This document shows, one piece after another, positions 49,297-61,747 of a stretch of DNA of 64,000 bases. The DNA is from Torreya grandis. Its lineage: Eukaryota > Streptophyta > Pinopsida > Cupressales > Taxaceae. The stretch is from NCBI GenBank assembly GCA_037957365.1, contig JARHVA010008356.1, positions 104,501 through 168,500 on the forward strand. Direction: 5' to 3'. How positions within the stretch are numbered: the first letter of the stretch is position 1; every line of letters begins with the position of its first letter. The notes under the pieces were generated by a model. It had not been told where the DNA came from and searched no databases. It was given only the letters and a program-made list of their open reading frames with translations. The position numbers were made by a program, and so were the translations under genes.

Positions 49297-49754
49297 TTTT
49301 ATATGAATCTTATTTATTATATTTATCAGTTAATTTTAATTATGCCATGATATCCAATTCTAGCATTACTACATATTTAAATATTTTATATAACATTATT
49401 CACATAACTTTATTCTTTAGGGTTAAGTTATTTCATGGGATTAATAACTCAAATAAAAAAAGGTGGAATACAGAACATCATATTTTAGAGACTTAGATAC
49501 AGTAGAACACTACACATACATGAAAAATAGTGTTCTATGTTTTCCATGTCTAAAATAATTAATTTTTATCTTATTAGAAAAAATAAGTGATTTACATAAA
49601 TTATAATAATCACATGTAATTATAGGATTGTTTATAATAGGTATACAAAATCTTTTTTTATGAATATTCATATTTGTCTCAAATTTGGGGCATCAAGTGT
49701 GGCATGTGTTTTAAAGTTTTATATAAATTTTATGCTCATAAAATCACATGATAT

Positions 49755-51077
49755 TGTAGATAATAAAATAATATTTTTGTATTACCTTAGTCTTGTGCAC
49801 CTAAAAAATATGAGACATGACTATACTTTTTAGTTATATACATTCCTACTACCAAAAGTCTCACATTCACTCTCTTTATGCCTAATTTATTATATCTTAG
49901 TTCAAGCATTGTTATTATTATGATTGGGGCCCTTCTATACCGTAAAAAAGCTCTAAACCTAATTATTATCCTTTGTTACTAGTTTTGGACCTATATCCAT
50001 TTTACAACTTCTTATACACTTGCATCTAAGATAGACACCTACATCGATGCAAGTGAACACTTTCCCTAAGATGTGTATAATGCCACAAAGTCATCTAAAT
50101 TTTAAAAATAAATGTATCATAAAGGTCATCCTAATTGATTTAGTGTGAGATATTTATAAATTAGATTTATATATACAAGATCAACAATCATTTATCTAAG
50201 ACGTAGTAATCACCTATAAATAACATACAACTCATAATCTCATTTACCAAGAAACACTCAATCAAGCATTCAAGTGAGAAAACATAACATATTTATCCCT
50301 ATGTATATATCAGTCATAGGAAAAATATTTCCATAGGTTTAAAGCATTTAAGGAGTAACCCATGATCCATATTTTCCATGTTACAAGATAGGTCACTACA
50401 TATCCTTTTTTATCACACATTACATCCTTGTACACACATAATAGAGAGATACATAAGTTTGAGGCACTATTTAGAGTATTGGTTGTATAATCATTACCCA
50501 TTAAAAGAGGTTTATTTGGGGAAAATTAATACCATGATCCCAATAACCCTTTTTTCACATAGTCACTCCAAAGGTGAAGAGTTAGGGTTTAACACTTTTA
50601 TAAAGAGAAAAAACATGTGTATATGATCTAAAAAAATGATATAAAACCCAAAAAACTCTAGTTGATTTCATGTAGATACATTCATTATTCTATATATGAT
50701 GCATGTGTTAATGTTAAACACTTGTGTTGAAGCAACTATCTAGATCCAATGGAAGTGCCAGAGGCCACATAAATAATATTTATAAAATTTGACAAATAAT
50801 ATAGGATCACATTCCAGTCCACTTCCAACCTATTTTAGATAAGACTTAAATCTTCACAACAAACTAATTATCACTTGTTTTCAATTTATTTCAATAGTTA
50901 TCAATAGTTATACTTTACAATCTATAGCAATCTCAATTGTGTAAATTCATAACACTATTTGTTTGAGTTGTTTATTAATTGGCCTACTCATTATATTAAT
51001 TAACCACCTTTTTTAATAATATAATCTAATACCATTAACCCTAGATACTGTACATATCTTAAATTTAGGGTTAAACA
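49755..51077 (+). repeat. 5' LTR of element F with a 0.73-kb insertion
   Basis: It matches 55250-55836 at both ends: 49755 to about 50005, and about 50735 to 51077 (for example the stretch from GGATCACATTCCAGTCCACTT to the CCCTAGATAC near the end). The middle (about 50005-50735) is absent from the 3' LTR and is either an insertion here or a deletion there. No clear ends or duplication of the middle piece were seen, and its short open stretches show no gene. Confidence 0.82.
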
Positions 51078-51079
51078 TT

Positions 51080-51096
51080 TGGAGAACTTGAATAAT
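51080..51096 (+). other. Candidate primer-binding site of element F
   Basis: TGGAGAACTTGAATAAT starts 3 bp after the CA end of the 5' LTR. Position and TGG start fit; the tRNA is not identified. Confidence 0.45.
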
Positions 51097-51162
51097 GAGT
51101 CTTCCTTTATAATATTATCTCTCTAGGGTTTCATAATATAATAGTTATTTAATTATAAATTT

Positions 51163-51181
51163 CATTATCAAAATTTATTTT
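51163..51181. repeat. Left target-site duplication of the LINE fragment
   Basis: CATTATCAAAATTTATTTT pairs with 51652-51670 with 18 of 19 bases identical. A long A/T-rich duplication like this is typical of target-primed reverse transcription. Confidence 0.9.
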
Positions 51182-51651
51182 GGGAGAGATAATACAGGGG
51201 CTGTTTGTTTTTTGTTCTCTGTTTACCAGGGACACCATACAAACAATTGCATGGAGGTGCTGGCCATCCTGGAGGCTTTGAAAACTAGCTGTCATCAGGG
51301 ACGGCTCAGAATTATCTGCAAGTCCGACTCGCAAGTGGTGGTTAATTTGATTAATAAATGCATTTTAGACAGTGTGGATTGGAAGCTGGCCACAATCATT
51401 AAACAGATTCAACAGATAAGCTCGTCTTTCGAGTTGATTTCCTTTAAGCATATTCCACGGGAGTGGAACAGTGTGGCGGACCCTCTGGCTAAATGGGCCA
51501 CGGAACATGGGCCGGACTGGGCTATTCACAACCAGGAGGAGCTTCCTGAGGGATTATCCCCGACTCTTGCTCATCTTCTGGAGCAGGACATGACTATGTA
51601 ATTTCCCATTTTTGGGTTTGTTTGAATAAATTTTTACCCCCTTTTTAGTTG
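51182..51651 (+). mobile_element. Young 5'-truncated LINE 3' end
   Basis: A 470-bp insertion bounded by a 19-bp duplication, with clearly higher GC content than its surroundings and a fully open frame. It is the extreme 3' end of a plant LINE: the RNase H tail and stop, then a 50-bp trailer (AATAAATTTTTACCCCCTTT). There is no terminal poly(A) run, which is unusual for an L1-type element. It landed just inside the 5' LTR of element F, so it is younger than F. Confidence 0.9.
51185..51601 (+). pseudogene. RNase H domain (RVT_3 type) of a LINE, C-terminal part
   Basis: About 138 codons without a stop. The visible RNase H motifs are GHHTNNCMEVLAILEAL (second catalytic residue, Glu), CKSDSQVVVNLIN (Asp) and HIPREWNSVADPLAKWA (final Asp). 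The first catalytic Asp would lie upstream and is lost through 5' truncation, so the fragment begins within the domain at RDNTGAV. Translation ends EQDMTM then TAA. All glutamines here are CAA/CAG, in contrast to neighbouring old frames. The domain would remove RNA from cDNA hybrids. As a fragment it makes no functional protein. Confidence 0.85.
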
Positions 51652-51670
51652 CATTATCACAATTTATTTT
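51652..51670. repeat. Right target-site duplication of the LINE fragment
   Basis: CATTATCACAATTTATTTT, one mismatch to 51163-51181. Confidence 0.9.
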
Positions 51671-51716
51671 TCCCTATAATTTTTATATATCTTCTTTCCC
51701 ATTGTCATATTAGTCT

Positions 51717-53150
51717 TTGAAACATTTACAATATTTAAAAAAATATCTTCTTCCTCCTCCTAACCCTAAGGATGGTGATAGTTACCATCCCCATAACCAG
51801 ATCCATATTATCACTTCCTCAATGGGTATGGTGGCCCATCCTATAATTATAAAAGAGGCTATCTATCAAACCCTTACTAAATCCCTAAATGGTAAATGAA
51901 TTCATATTCAATCTAAATTACCTAGTTTTTATGCATATGAATCCCTAAAATATCAAGTCATCTTTATGATAAATTTAATATAAGAGCCACAATACCAAAA
52001 TTAGTATTTTAGCTCAGAGGTGACATCATAGAAAAACAATATTACACACCTAAAAATATGAAATGTGTTAGTGTTAATAATTTTTTTCATCTTCATCTAG
52101 AAAGGTTTCATATCCAACTTAAAATATAAAACATAAGACATTTATAACCAATGGTTCCAAAAGTATGAAAAAGGATAATAGAAATCCAAGTGAAATCCTA
52201 AGGGAAATTATTAAAAACAAATTGATTCAACTACCTCATCTACATCCTATAATAATATCAAAATAATATTGTGCATATCATAAAATTAATGGGAATCATA
52301 TATATTATTGTTTTGCATTAAAGATTAAAGTACAAAGTCACAAAGACAATGGTGATCCTACCATCGATACATAAACTAAAAACCCCACTCATATTATGAG
52401 TGACTCTCCTAAATCATAAGTTTCAAAACAATAAATATGGGTACCAAATGATAATTTATAAAAAAAAATTGCAAATGCAAAACCTAGAAAAAAAATTTGA
52501 AAGGAAAAGATATAACAAGCAATATTAAAAAAAGATAAAAATTTAAAGGAACACCTACAAAAGGAAATGTTAAAAAAATATAATTAAAAAAAAAAAATCA
52601 AACTGAAGATAAGCAAAAAATCATTTAAAAATAAGGTTCCTAAAAAGAATTTATCAAAGAAAAACATGCCTACCAAATCAAAGGATGCAAATATGGTTGT
52701 TAAGGATCGAAACATCATATCTATTCTATGCATAGAAGAACAAAAAATTAAATGAAAAACTACAAAGTATATGCTTTCATCCTCAAATAAAGATGTCAAA
52801 GTGAAAAATACATCTTTTCCTAGTGTGCAATAAAATATACATGACTCTTATATATCCCATAATGATATGCAACATTTTTATAATGATGAACATATTCAAT
52901 AAAAATAAACTTTCAATAAAGAAATTCCAATCTATGGTGAAATTGGTTTTTCATACATAGATGATCAAAATGACACATCACAAGTTTTAATAAGTTTCAT
53001 ATCACCTATAATAATGATTACATTGATGAATATGACCTAATAATATAAAAGATTGGTATGATCTTGATGATAATGATTTTGTAACATATGAATATAACAT
53101 AGATGAAATATATGATTCACATATTCATCTCCTTTATGATTAAATTATAT
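51717..53150 (+). pseudogene. Gag-like frame of element F, decayed
   Basis: The first part is open for 60 codons (51717-51899, with HIITSSMGMVAHPIIIKEA). A very Lys-rich segment (about 52480-52720, KDANMVV and similar) and an acidic/aromatic tail (about 52800-53150) follow in shifting frames. The position after the primer site and the basic composition suggest a Gag-type nucleic-acid-binding protein, but no gag domain or zinc knuckle was recognised. Most stops are TAA/TAG; long A-runs have caused frame changes. Confidence 0.5.
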
Positions 53151-54600
53151 TATAGTAGCATCTTTCATTTTACATGACTTCCTTGATTATCATTCCAAAT
53201 ATTTCAAAAAAATACAAAAGCATTCAAATAATTCAGAAATACCAAAACAATTCAACATGCTTCTAATTAAACTATTTATTATACATATGTTCTTTGATCC
53301 AATTTATTAAATAACATATCATTATTTCATATATACACATATGTTTCATTATTCATTTGAGTGTGATACTAACATACCCAAATACATTATATATGCATAT
53401 ACAAATGTTGGGACTTCCCTCCTCTCACGTCCTAAGTACATTATGGGAATCTACTTCTTTGATCAAGATACAACAAGGTTATATTATTATATAATGAATT
53501 TAAATTATCATGTTTGAGTTTATATTCTTACTTATTCCTATATCCATGCTTATACCTTTCACAGTGTACTTCATTGACATTTATTACAAACACATATGTA
53601 AAGGAACTAGTATGTAAGGTTCATCTTGGTTTCATATATTTGTCCTGGTTTTACATTTTATCACTTCCTTAAGTGTTTTCCTTTCCTTTTATTGTTGCAT
53701 TGTATTTATTGTTATATCATTTGAATATACTCCATTGATTGTGGCCCCCATTCCATACTTGCCTATTTAGACATTTAAATATATCATTGAGTATTGTATG
53801 GATATTTTAATATGCCATTATATTCTTTGTAGACATTTGACTAAGTCATTTCCCTTATATGAGGTCTAATCAAACCATTTCATTTTTAATTAATTTTGAC
53901 TACTCTTATGTATGTTCTTGATTTCTTGTTAATATTCTACTAATACTCTCTACACATTGCCATGATCTATGTAATGTTTCTTAGGACTCAATATGACCAT
54001 ATAATATATAAATTATTTTTATATCTACCAATAAATTTTACTCATATATGCTAAAATTATCCATACACAACTTATGCAATTATCTAATACCTTTGAGGTA
54101 AGGTAAATACTATATTTTATTTCCCTTAACATCAAATAGGGGCATATCATTGGGAACATGTCATAGAGGCATGAATTTCACATTTTCACAATTTCAAATT
54201 TTAGTATGGGAATGTCAAAAACACACGACTTCCAAACTTATTAAGCATTCACTATCTCTAGATCATAGAGGGGGCATGTTATGAAAACATGTTCTTCACA
54301 TTTACACTAGTTCTTATATTTCTTAGTTTTAATAGGGGCATAAAATAGAAACATGTATTTAAAACTTGGAAAAAATTTCAAATACATTAGATTTCATAGT
54401 TATATGATTCAAATAAATATTTATGGTAGCATTATATATGTGGGTATTATTATTATACTCATATTTCATCTTGAGACATATATGAGGTGCATGTGCCATG
54501 CAAAGGGAACCTAAAATTTTAAAATCAAATAATTTTCCAAATTTAAAATAATATTATGGATTTTTATTATACCTAGGATGGACTATTATGCATTTTTATT
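53151..54600. other. Element F interior without a recognised gene
   Basis: AT-rich sequence with no usable frame and no polymerase motif. Between 54137 and 54370 a short motif (AGGGGCAT followed within 15 bp by AACATGT) appears three times, near 54137, 54270 and 54336. Confidence 0.5.
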
Positions 54601-54638
54601 TAGCCAATCTACTATAGTAGTTTGTTTGCCTTTAAAAG

Positions 54639-54798
54639 GTTGAGTTGATTAAATAACTCAAAATTACTAAATTTATAAGTTAAATTTGATTAAATCATCT
54701 ATGTCTGCTATAATTATAGGTTGGATTTTATTAAATCATCCATCCTTACTAGATATATAGTGTGAGTTGATTAAATTTATCACACTCATTAGATCATG
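54639..54798 (+). repeat. Four tandem units of about 40 bp
   Basis: Units start near 54639, 54679, 54719 and 54760. Each begins with a form of GGTTGAGTTGATTAAATCAT and ends with an ACTAGATTTATA-like stretch. They are too diverged to be recent and lie about 450 bp before element F's 3' LTR. Confidence 0.75.
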
Positions 54799-55235
54799 CA
54801 CATATTTAGGTTACATGATTGAGATGAAACAAGCTAAATGATTGTGTTGCAACTCACCCTTACACTAAGGTTGGGGGCATTATTCCTCTAATATCTCTCT
54901 CTATGTGTGTGTATGTACATACTTTAAATTTTATAATTATTCTAATCTCAACTTTAATTATTCATAGTGAGACATCCTTTCAAATCAAATTGCCAAAAGG
55001 CAAGATGGTTATGTTGACACACATGTGTACTACTAACCTTACTCTTTATACTTTCAAGAATTTGAAATTATTTAAATTTCATATTTTATACACTAATTAA
55101 ATATTTTAACATGCTCTTGGTTGTAGACCAATCACCAAAATGCCTCTTATGTTGGGTTAGAACGAATTTAAAGTGTGTATAACACACCCAATTATGCATT
55201 TATTTCATTTAAACTAAGAATTTCATGATTAGATT

Positions 55236-55249
55236 AAAGAAGGGTTAAA
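55236..55249 (+). other. Possible polypurine tract of element F
   Basis: AAAGAAGGGTTAAA directly precedes the TGTAGATA start of the 3' LTR. It is only partly purine, so this is tentative. Confidence 0.35.
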
Positions 55250-55836
55250 TGTAGATACTAAAATCTTATTTGTTTAGTACTTTAGTATTGTACACTTGAA
55301 AAATACATATCATGGTTGTATATTTTAGTTATATACCTACCTATTGTCGAAAGGCTCATGTTCATTATCTCTTTGTGCCCAAATGCTTATCTCTTAGTCT
55401 AAATATTTTTATTTTAATGACCAGACCTTGTATACTATATAAAAATATCTAAACCTAAATATTATCATTTAATAATAATTTTATACCTATACCTAGTTTC
55501 TAACACAAGCATTTGAGGCCAAATAAAGAATATTTATATAATCTAACAATAGTTTAGGATCATCTTCTAGTCCACTTCCATCCTATTCTAGATCAGAGCT
55601 GCATGTGCATAAAAAACTAGCTAAGTATAATTTATTTGTATTTTATTGTACTGACTATCGATATTTGTAATTTACAATTTTTGACAATTTTAGTTGTATA
55701 AATTTATAATACTATTTGTTTAAATTTTCTATTAATTAGACTACTTATTAGACTAGTTCACCACCCTTGTGTACAAATATAATTTAATCCCCTATACCCT
55801 AGATACAACATATATATCTAAATTTATGTTTAAATA
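55250..55836 (+). repeat. 3' LTR of element F (587 bp)
   Basis: It starts TGTAGATACTAAAATC and ends TTTAAATA, followed by the GATAT duplication. It matches the two outer parts of the 5' LTR and probably shows the original LTR length. Confidence 0.85.
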
Positions 55837-55841
55837 GATAT

Positions 55842-57708
55842 TACTCTATTTTAGAATTCATATACACCATATATCATATTAGGGGCATTTGTGATGTACA
55901 TGACCAACCCTATGTTCAAGTGTGCACTAGTTTCATAGAATGAAATCTATGTTTTATATACTAAACTTAGATTATGAAAGTTTTTCACTTATTTTTAACC
56001 TATTTTGTATTATATTTTCCCTAGAAATGAATCTTATTCTATTTATAGTGTTTGATTCATCTTTTTCACCTATTTTACACCAGAATGATCTATTGTAATT
56101 TATACAAGGTTTCCATGATACTCTAATAATTTTCATAAGTAATGATGGATTAACGCACAAATTGAGTTATTAATCACTCTCACTTATCAATTAAAAATGT
56201 GCCATGCATAGCCTAATCCAAATGTTTCAATGAATAATGAAATATCCAAGCGTCCTACCCTCTATAGTCACTTTTTTATACAAAAAAATCACAATGGTTT
56301 GTGTAGTAAATCATGTGTATACATTCATAATTATTTGATATATAATTAATTTATATTTACTTTCATATTTTCATCCTAGCTAAGGAGTGATTTATACATG
56401 TTTCATTTTAGGTTTTCATGAAACATATTTTAGTTTGTGGCCTACATTTAAGACTATTCTTCAAAGGTAAGTTTGGGTATAAATATTTTCCTTTTAATAT
56501 TGTACTTTCAATTTGGTGAATTAATATAATAAAATGGGGTCAAATTTATACACATAAATTAACATTAATTTATAAAATAATTCACTTATGGCCACTCCCT
56601 ATACACACTTGGATCATGTCGAATATGAAGGTATTTGTATTACCATTTCTACACTTCTATACAAATGCCCCATTCCTCAAAGTAACTAATGATCATAAAT
56701 TGTCCCTATTTTATTATTCCAAAAAATTCAATATTACCTTATAAATTTTCCACAGTTATATCTAGGATTTCCTTTCTCCTCATACAAGGCCAATTCCTTA
56801 AGATAAAACCATTCCCTACTAGCATCTAATTCTATTGGTCATATCTTCTTATCAAAGGAAGGCTATTTTATTGAATTAAAATTAACCCAATGGTTCATCC
56901 TACACATTTTTGAATCCCATCTGAAGGAATTAAAAAAAATACTATAAATCCATATTTTCAAGACTTTTTTTCACTAGTCTCATATGATTAAAAATCACTA
57001 GAATATCTAACCATGAATTGAGAGAAAATCACCTATTTTTTTCAAATTTAGAATCCATACAACCCTATTATCCATAAGCTACATATGAATACACCTCTAA
57101 GGTCACATGGAATTTTTATATAAATTAATCACAACAATATTTCACCATCATTTAAAATTACACAAATATTTCATGTGCAACACTATTTCATGGGATAACT
57201 ACATGGAGTTTGATCCCTCTTCAAATTATTGGTATGTAGGAAGTTCTCAACATAGGGGTATTGAAATAAATTAAAACTTAAATCATCAACCCATTTTTCC
57301 CCTTATTTTTTTCCTCATGATGTATTGAGATAGGGTTTAAAGTGGATAATAAGGTCCATATAGGCTTCCATAGTGAACCACACATATTTGATAAAAAACA
57401 TTAAACCAACAAGCAATGGAACACATGTCTAAAATTTGATAGGCTAAAAAAACTCCACTAGATGTCAACACACCCTAAAGATACTAACACAAGCTACCCC
57501 TATTTTATTCTATCAGCCTTGTCATAAATCTAAGTATAGACATGTTCATGATTCCCTACATCATCACATATTTACACAGTCAGCCTCATAGTTACATTTA
57601 TAGTCACGTGTATTCTATTTTTAAGTAAGTTTTATTTCTTTGGTACTTTCAATTTTTAACATTTTCCCAAATTTAACAAGTTATAATTCAATTTGTCTCA
57701 TTTATTAC

Positions 57709-57753
<45 letters not shown>

Positions 57754-58200
57754 CATTTTATTTGATGTAACAATTTGCATAATAAGGATTAAAACTCACT
57801 TAATACTCTAACTTGATAAAATAGGTACACATGTCTTGATATTATGTGCTCTATATGTATTGAGACACGAGATATAGTATAAGTACCTTATCCTTGAGAT
57901 AATGATTTTATGTGTGATGATGTTAGTTTACATACATTATTTTACATGTCTATTATGATGCTTATTAAATTTTTATACTTAAAGATATTTTTTAACCATA
58001 TGATTGATTACACATATGTTTATATGACTAACACAAGTGCATTACCATTGAGATGTTGTTGGGAAAATAAATAGGATAGTAAATATGCACAAGATATTTG
58101 TATTTATTCATGCATTATGTACTTAGTTTGTTGGATATATGTCTATTTTGTTATATCTCCATGACTTGTAATATATTATAACATGAATATCCTCCACTTT
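55842..58200 (+). other. Probable LTR of element J, left end undefined
   Basis: No frame is recognised here (the minus-strand open stretch at 55972-56160 has no protein-like features). The block ends immediately before a TGGTGCC primer-site-like sequence at 58201, so at least its right part is probably a plus-strand 5' LTR. No second copy is visible, and the left boundary is unknown. Confidence 0.4.
57711..57752. repeat. (TA)21 microsatellite
   Basis: Pure TA run of about 42 bp. Confidence 0.97.
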
Positions 58201-58218
58201 TGGTGCCAAGCATGAGAA
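58201..58218 (+). other. Candidate primer-binding site of element J
   Basis: TGGTGCCAAGCATGAGAA, preceding a plus-strand gag-like frame by about 400 bp. It shares TGGTGC with three other candidate sites in the window. Confidence 0.5.
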
Positions 58219-58598
58219 TAATATGAACAATTATAGACTTAAAATGTCTATATGTACTTATGTTTATAATAAGAAAAAAGTTCCACCTTTGAAGAGATCA
58301 ATAGAGACTATTTTGGTTATGGTTACCTATTGTGTTTCTTACTTCATTCATTGTGTGCATTCTCATGTATAAAATTTTGCTTACTTTCTATCTAATTTAA
58401 TCTAAATAAGATTAATGAATTCTTGGTTGTTATTATTTCATACTTAACAAAAAATAATACATCTTACTATGCTCCTATTTTCCTACCTTTTACATGAATA
58501 TGATGCATCATCCTGCACACTAAAGTATAACTTAGCTATCCTCATCCTTAGCATGTTCTGATGCTTTAGGAACCTCTGATAATAATGGTGTGGTGAGC

Positions 58599-60720
58599 AT
58601 GAAAACACTCCTTATGGAGGAAACTATGCTAAGGTGGTTTCTAGGGTAGAGAGACATTGAGACATGGTTAGACCAAAATGTATGTAATTTTGCATAAGAA
58701 TCCAAATAGACTGGTCTTACCATATAAAAAATCATTCATGGGCATATTTATGGAGTGATTTATGAAATATTTTTGTGTGAGTTATGTAAATTGATATTTA
58801 ATTGGTTATCATGGTTGGAATACTATTTCATTAACCCAAAAATGAAAGAAACAATAATTTAGACTAAAGAAAAGGTAGACTAATTACAAAAATTAGAAAT
58901 TAACTAGATAAGAGTAATAGACTATTGGGTTACTACCAATATAAATGGATACATAATCAAGTTTTAAGTATAAAGATACATAGATTTCATAGTTTCATAA
59001 GACTTATTTGTCATAGGAAATAAAGGGAACTTTTTTTAGTGCCTACCTCTCCTTGTGAAGATGTTAGTTGTGGACAAGGCCACAGTTCCTACTCCAAGCC
59101 AATATAGATTAGTCACTTTAGGCATATGCGGGTGTGTGAAAAATGTTATTTAATGGAGTATATTATTAGATAAGGTTTAAACCTAAATCAAGAATGGATA
59201 CATGAGGGAATAATATTCAAAATAAAAGTTTGGATTTAGAACATGAGTTTTGATAATAGAATAGATGTAATAAATAGAAGAATGCCTAGGTAGCTACGAG
59301 TAGAGGTAAGAGTAGTAGTAAACTAACTGATGAACAAGTACTAATATGTGATGAATGAGATGAAATATATGAAGTAAGAAGATGATAAATTATAACATAT
59401 ATAAAGAAGTAATGAAGAACAAGACAAAAAAGATATATTTTAATAAGAAGGCAAGAATAATGTAGAAGTAGATCAGTTAGATGATAGATGTAGTGTGTAA
59501 CTACAAGAATGGGTATTATCAGAAGAGGGACATGAATAATTTAGAAAATAAGTAGAACATAGTAATAGATTAATAGTAGGTAAAGTTATAGAAGAAGAAG
59601 AAGTCATAGGAAAGAATCATTCACAAGAAGAGCATACATCCCCACAACCTAATTTATTATATTACATTAGAAGTTTTGAACCAAGTGAATGGGAAGACAA
59701 TAGTTAGGAAGGTCTATTTTCAAAGAAAGTACATCTTTGGGGTACCTAAATTTATATAACATCAATTTTAAAGGCTTTGAAGGCCCTAGGGCTTGTTGAA
59801 ACCAATAAAAGAAAAGAAGGAAATGTAGAAAAAAAAAGTGCACACATTGACTCTCCTAGTACATAGATAAATCCTTATAGTACACAAGTAGGATCACCTA
59901 GAATGTAACCTAATCTTGTATCAACTACACAATAAATCCCCTCCACACCATTTTACACAATGGGTCATATAGGAGAACTTATAAACCTAACAATGTATAA
60001 TGGGTCTATAGACCCTAAATAATGTGATGAAGATTGCACCCTATATGATCAAAGGATTGTTGAGGTCCTCTACTCAAATCTAGTCCAACATGGGAATGAC
60101 CCTAGGTTGTGGGTCACCTAACATTGGGTCATACCTCTAGAATTATTAGTGAGGCTAGCTCTTCTAATGCATCACTTATCTCATTTATGCTAAAACCTAC
60201 TCATTTTTGGGAAAAGGGAGAGAAAGATAACTGAAATGGAAATCTAAGATAATGTTGGTGATGCACCTATATTGATTGTTAATCAAATCTTAATTAATCC
60301 TTTTAAAAACACTAATGAGATAAGAAGAATACTAAATGTAAAACTCTAAATGTTTGTTATGCATCAATATTTCATGAAAAGGTTCACAAAGTGATCAAAA
60401 CCTAAGGGAAGTGATGGAGAGGATTGATTTAAGGCACTGACCGGTCAATATATCCACATGATAGCTTCAATCAAATGACACTCAAAATGACTTTCATAAA
60501 AAGATAACTAATAGCTAGGTAGATCAAGACCTGATAAGGGAGATATTTCTACCACATGTAAATCAAATTTATATTGACACTCTATACCAGAACAATGAAA
60601 TCTAAAATGAATCTTTTCTTCATCTCAAGAGGTTACAAAGTTCAATATTAGAAAATTCTAGTCATGCCCAAGAGAGGGATCCATTTTAAGGCTTAGAAGC
60701 TATTGTATATATAATAATGG
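58599..60720 (+). pseudogene. Gag-like retroelement frame of element J, decayed
   Basis: From an ATG at 58599 (MKTLLMEETMLRWFLG) one phase runs about 185 codons to 59160, with 11 in-frame stops, all TAA or TAG, and no indel. It includes VDKATVPTPSQYRLVTLGI near its end. A second long phase covers about 59590-60350 (RSFEPSEWEDN, KVHLWGT, SPRM, NGSIDPK, LVQHGNDPRLW) with nine TAA/TAG and no TGA. A frame change occurs near 60340. The order of helical N-terminus, low-complexity middle (SPSTQ, TPFYT) and basic end fits Gag or a Gag-like ORF, but I could not name the family. All Trp codons I read are intact. Confidence 0.55.
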
Positions 60721-61747
60721 GAATGAGAGAGATGGATAAAATGTGTGGGAGAATGGAGAAGGATTAATTAATGATCAATAAATTTGGTGGTAGTTCATTG
60801 ATTCTTTTTTTATGCATGGCTTCTTCCAATTAGGACTAATCCTTTGTCAACAAGATAACATTCATTTTCTCCAATAATCTTTATGTTTTCCCATTAGTTA
60901 AGAGATCTAATAGAGGACAAGAGTATATTTTGTATAATGAGTCATGACTAAATATATTAAAGAAAATATCTTTAGGATTTGAATATAATCAACAATCCAA
61001 ATGCTTCTCCAACCACCAACTCTCTTTTTTTTATCCTCCACACCATCTCCACTTGTTTCATGCTATAAGGATAAATTCCTCATACCCTTGGGCCTGATAG
61101 GGCCATCACCATGTATATTTTTAGTGAATATTTGTTAGATCTATGACCATATAAAAAGATGAGACACTCTTTCATTAATCATGTATCTACACCATTTAAA
61201 TATCTAAGCATATGTCTCTTCTATAGATTAAAAACCAATCTCCTTTATTGGTTTTATTATATCAATGTAGTCTTATAGATCACATATCTTCCTTCTTGAT
61301 CTCTAAATTAGGTTTAAAATAGACATATCTTACATATAGACCCTATGCAATCTAAGAACTCATTATATGCATAGTCATAGAATAATACTATAACTTTAGA
61401 AAATGGGTTTGACAGGTTTTGAATCTTCAACTAGAGGTCCTAAGTTATGTTTTAATGGTGATGGATCCTTATCAATAATAGAGATTCACCATTAACAACC
61501 TTGACTATAAAACTATGTCCATGCAATGGTGTTTAACTGAGATCTAATGGTATAAAATACCCATTAAAACTTTGTTCTTGGTTTGACCTTGGTCACATGT
61601 TTGACCTCCACTTTAAGTCCCTAGATTTGAATTTTAATTTTAGTCATAGATCTTGATTTGGGCTTCCCATATTGTGCCAAGTGTCAATTTTTTATTTGAT
61701 CTATAGGATTTTCCTAACTCTTTAACCTCTTGTACACCATATATCTG
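60721..61747. other. Transition from element J to the next LTR, no gene seen
   Basis: Remnants of the element J frame may continue to about 61000. Beyond that I see no coding sequence and no clear LTR start. Confidence 0.4.

Larger units (their letters stand above)
49750..55841 (+). mobile_element. Gag-only LTR element F with target duplications
   Basis: GATAT at 49750-49754 and 55837-55841 flank two direct repeats that begin TGTAGATA and end TTAAACA (left) or TTAAATA (right). The interior holds a primer-site-like sequence, an inserted LINE fragment, a decayed gag-like frame and tandem repeats, but no recognised polymerase. It lies about 450 bp to the right of element D and is independent of it. 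Confidence 0.85.

Noticed and set aside
51212..51601. Possible intact host RNase H-like gene
   Set aside because: The 19-bp duplication, the 5' truncation within the domain and the lack of any start or promoter show a LINE fragment. The open frame could be started only at a TTG.
58532..58735. Minus-strand 67-codon open frame
   Set aside because: The plus strand over the same bases reads as a coherent frame from 58599 with only TAA/TAG interruptions, so the minus frame is a shadow.
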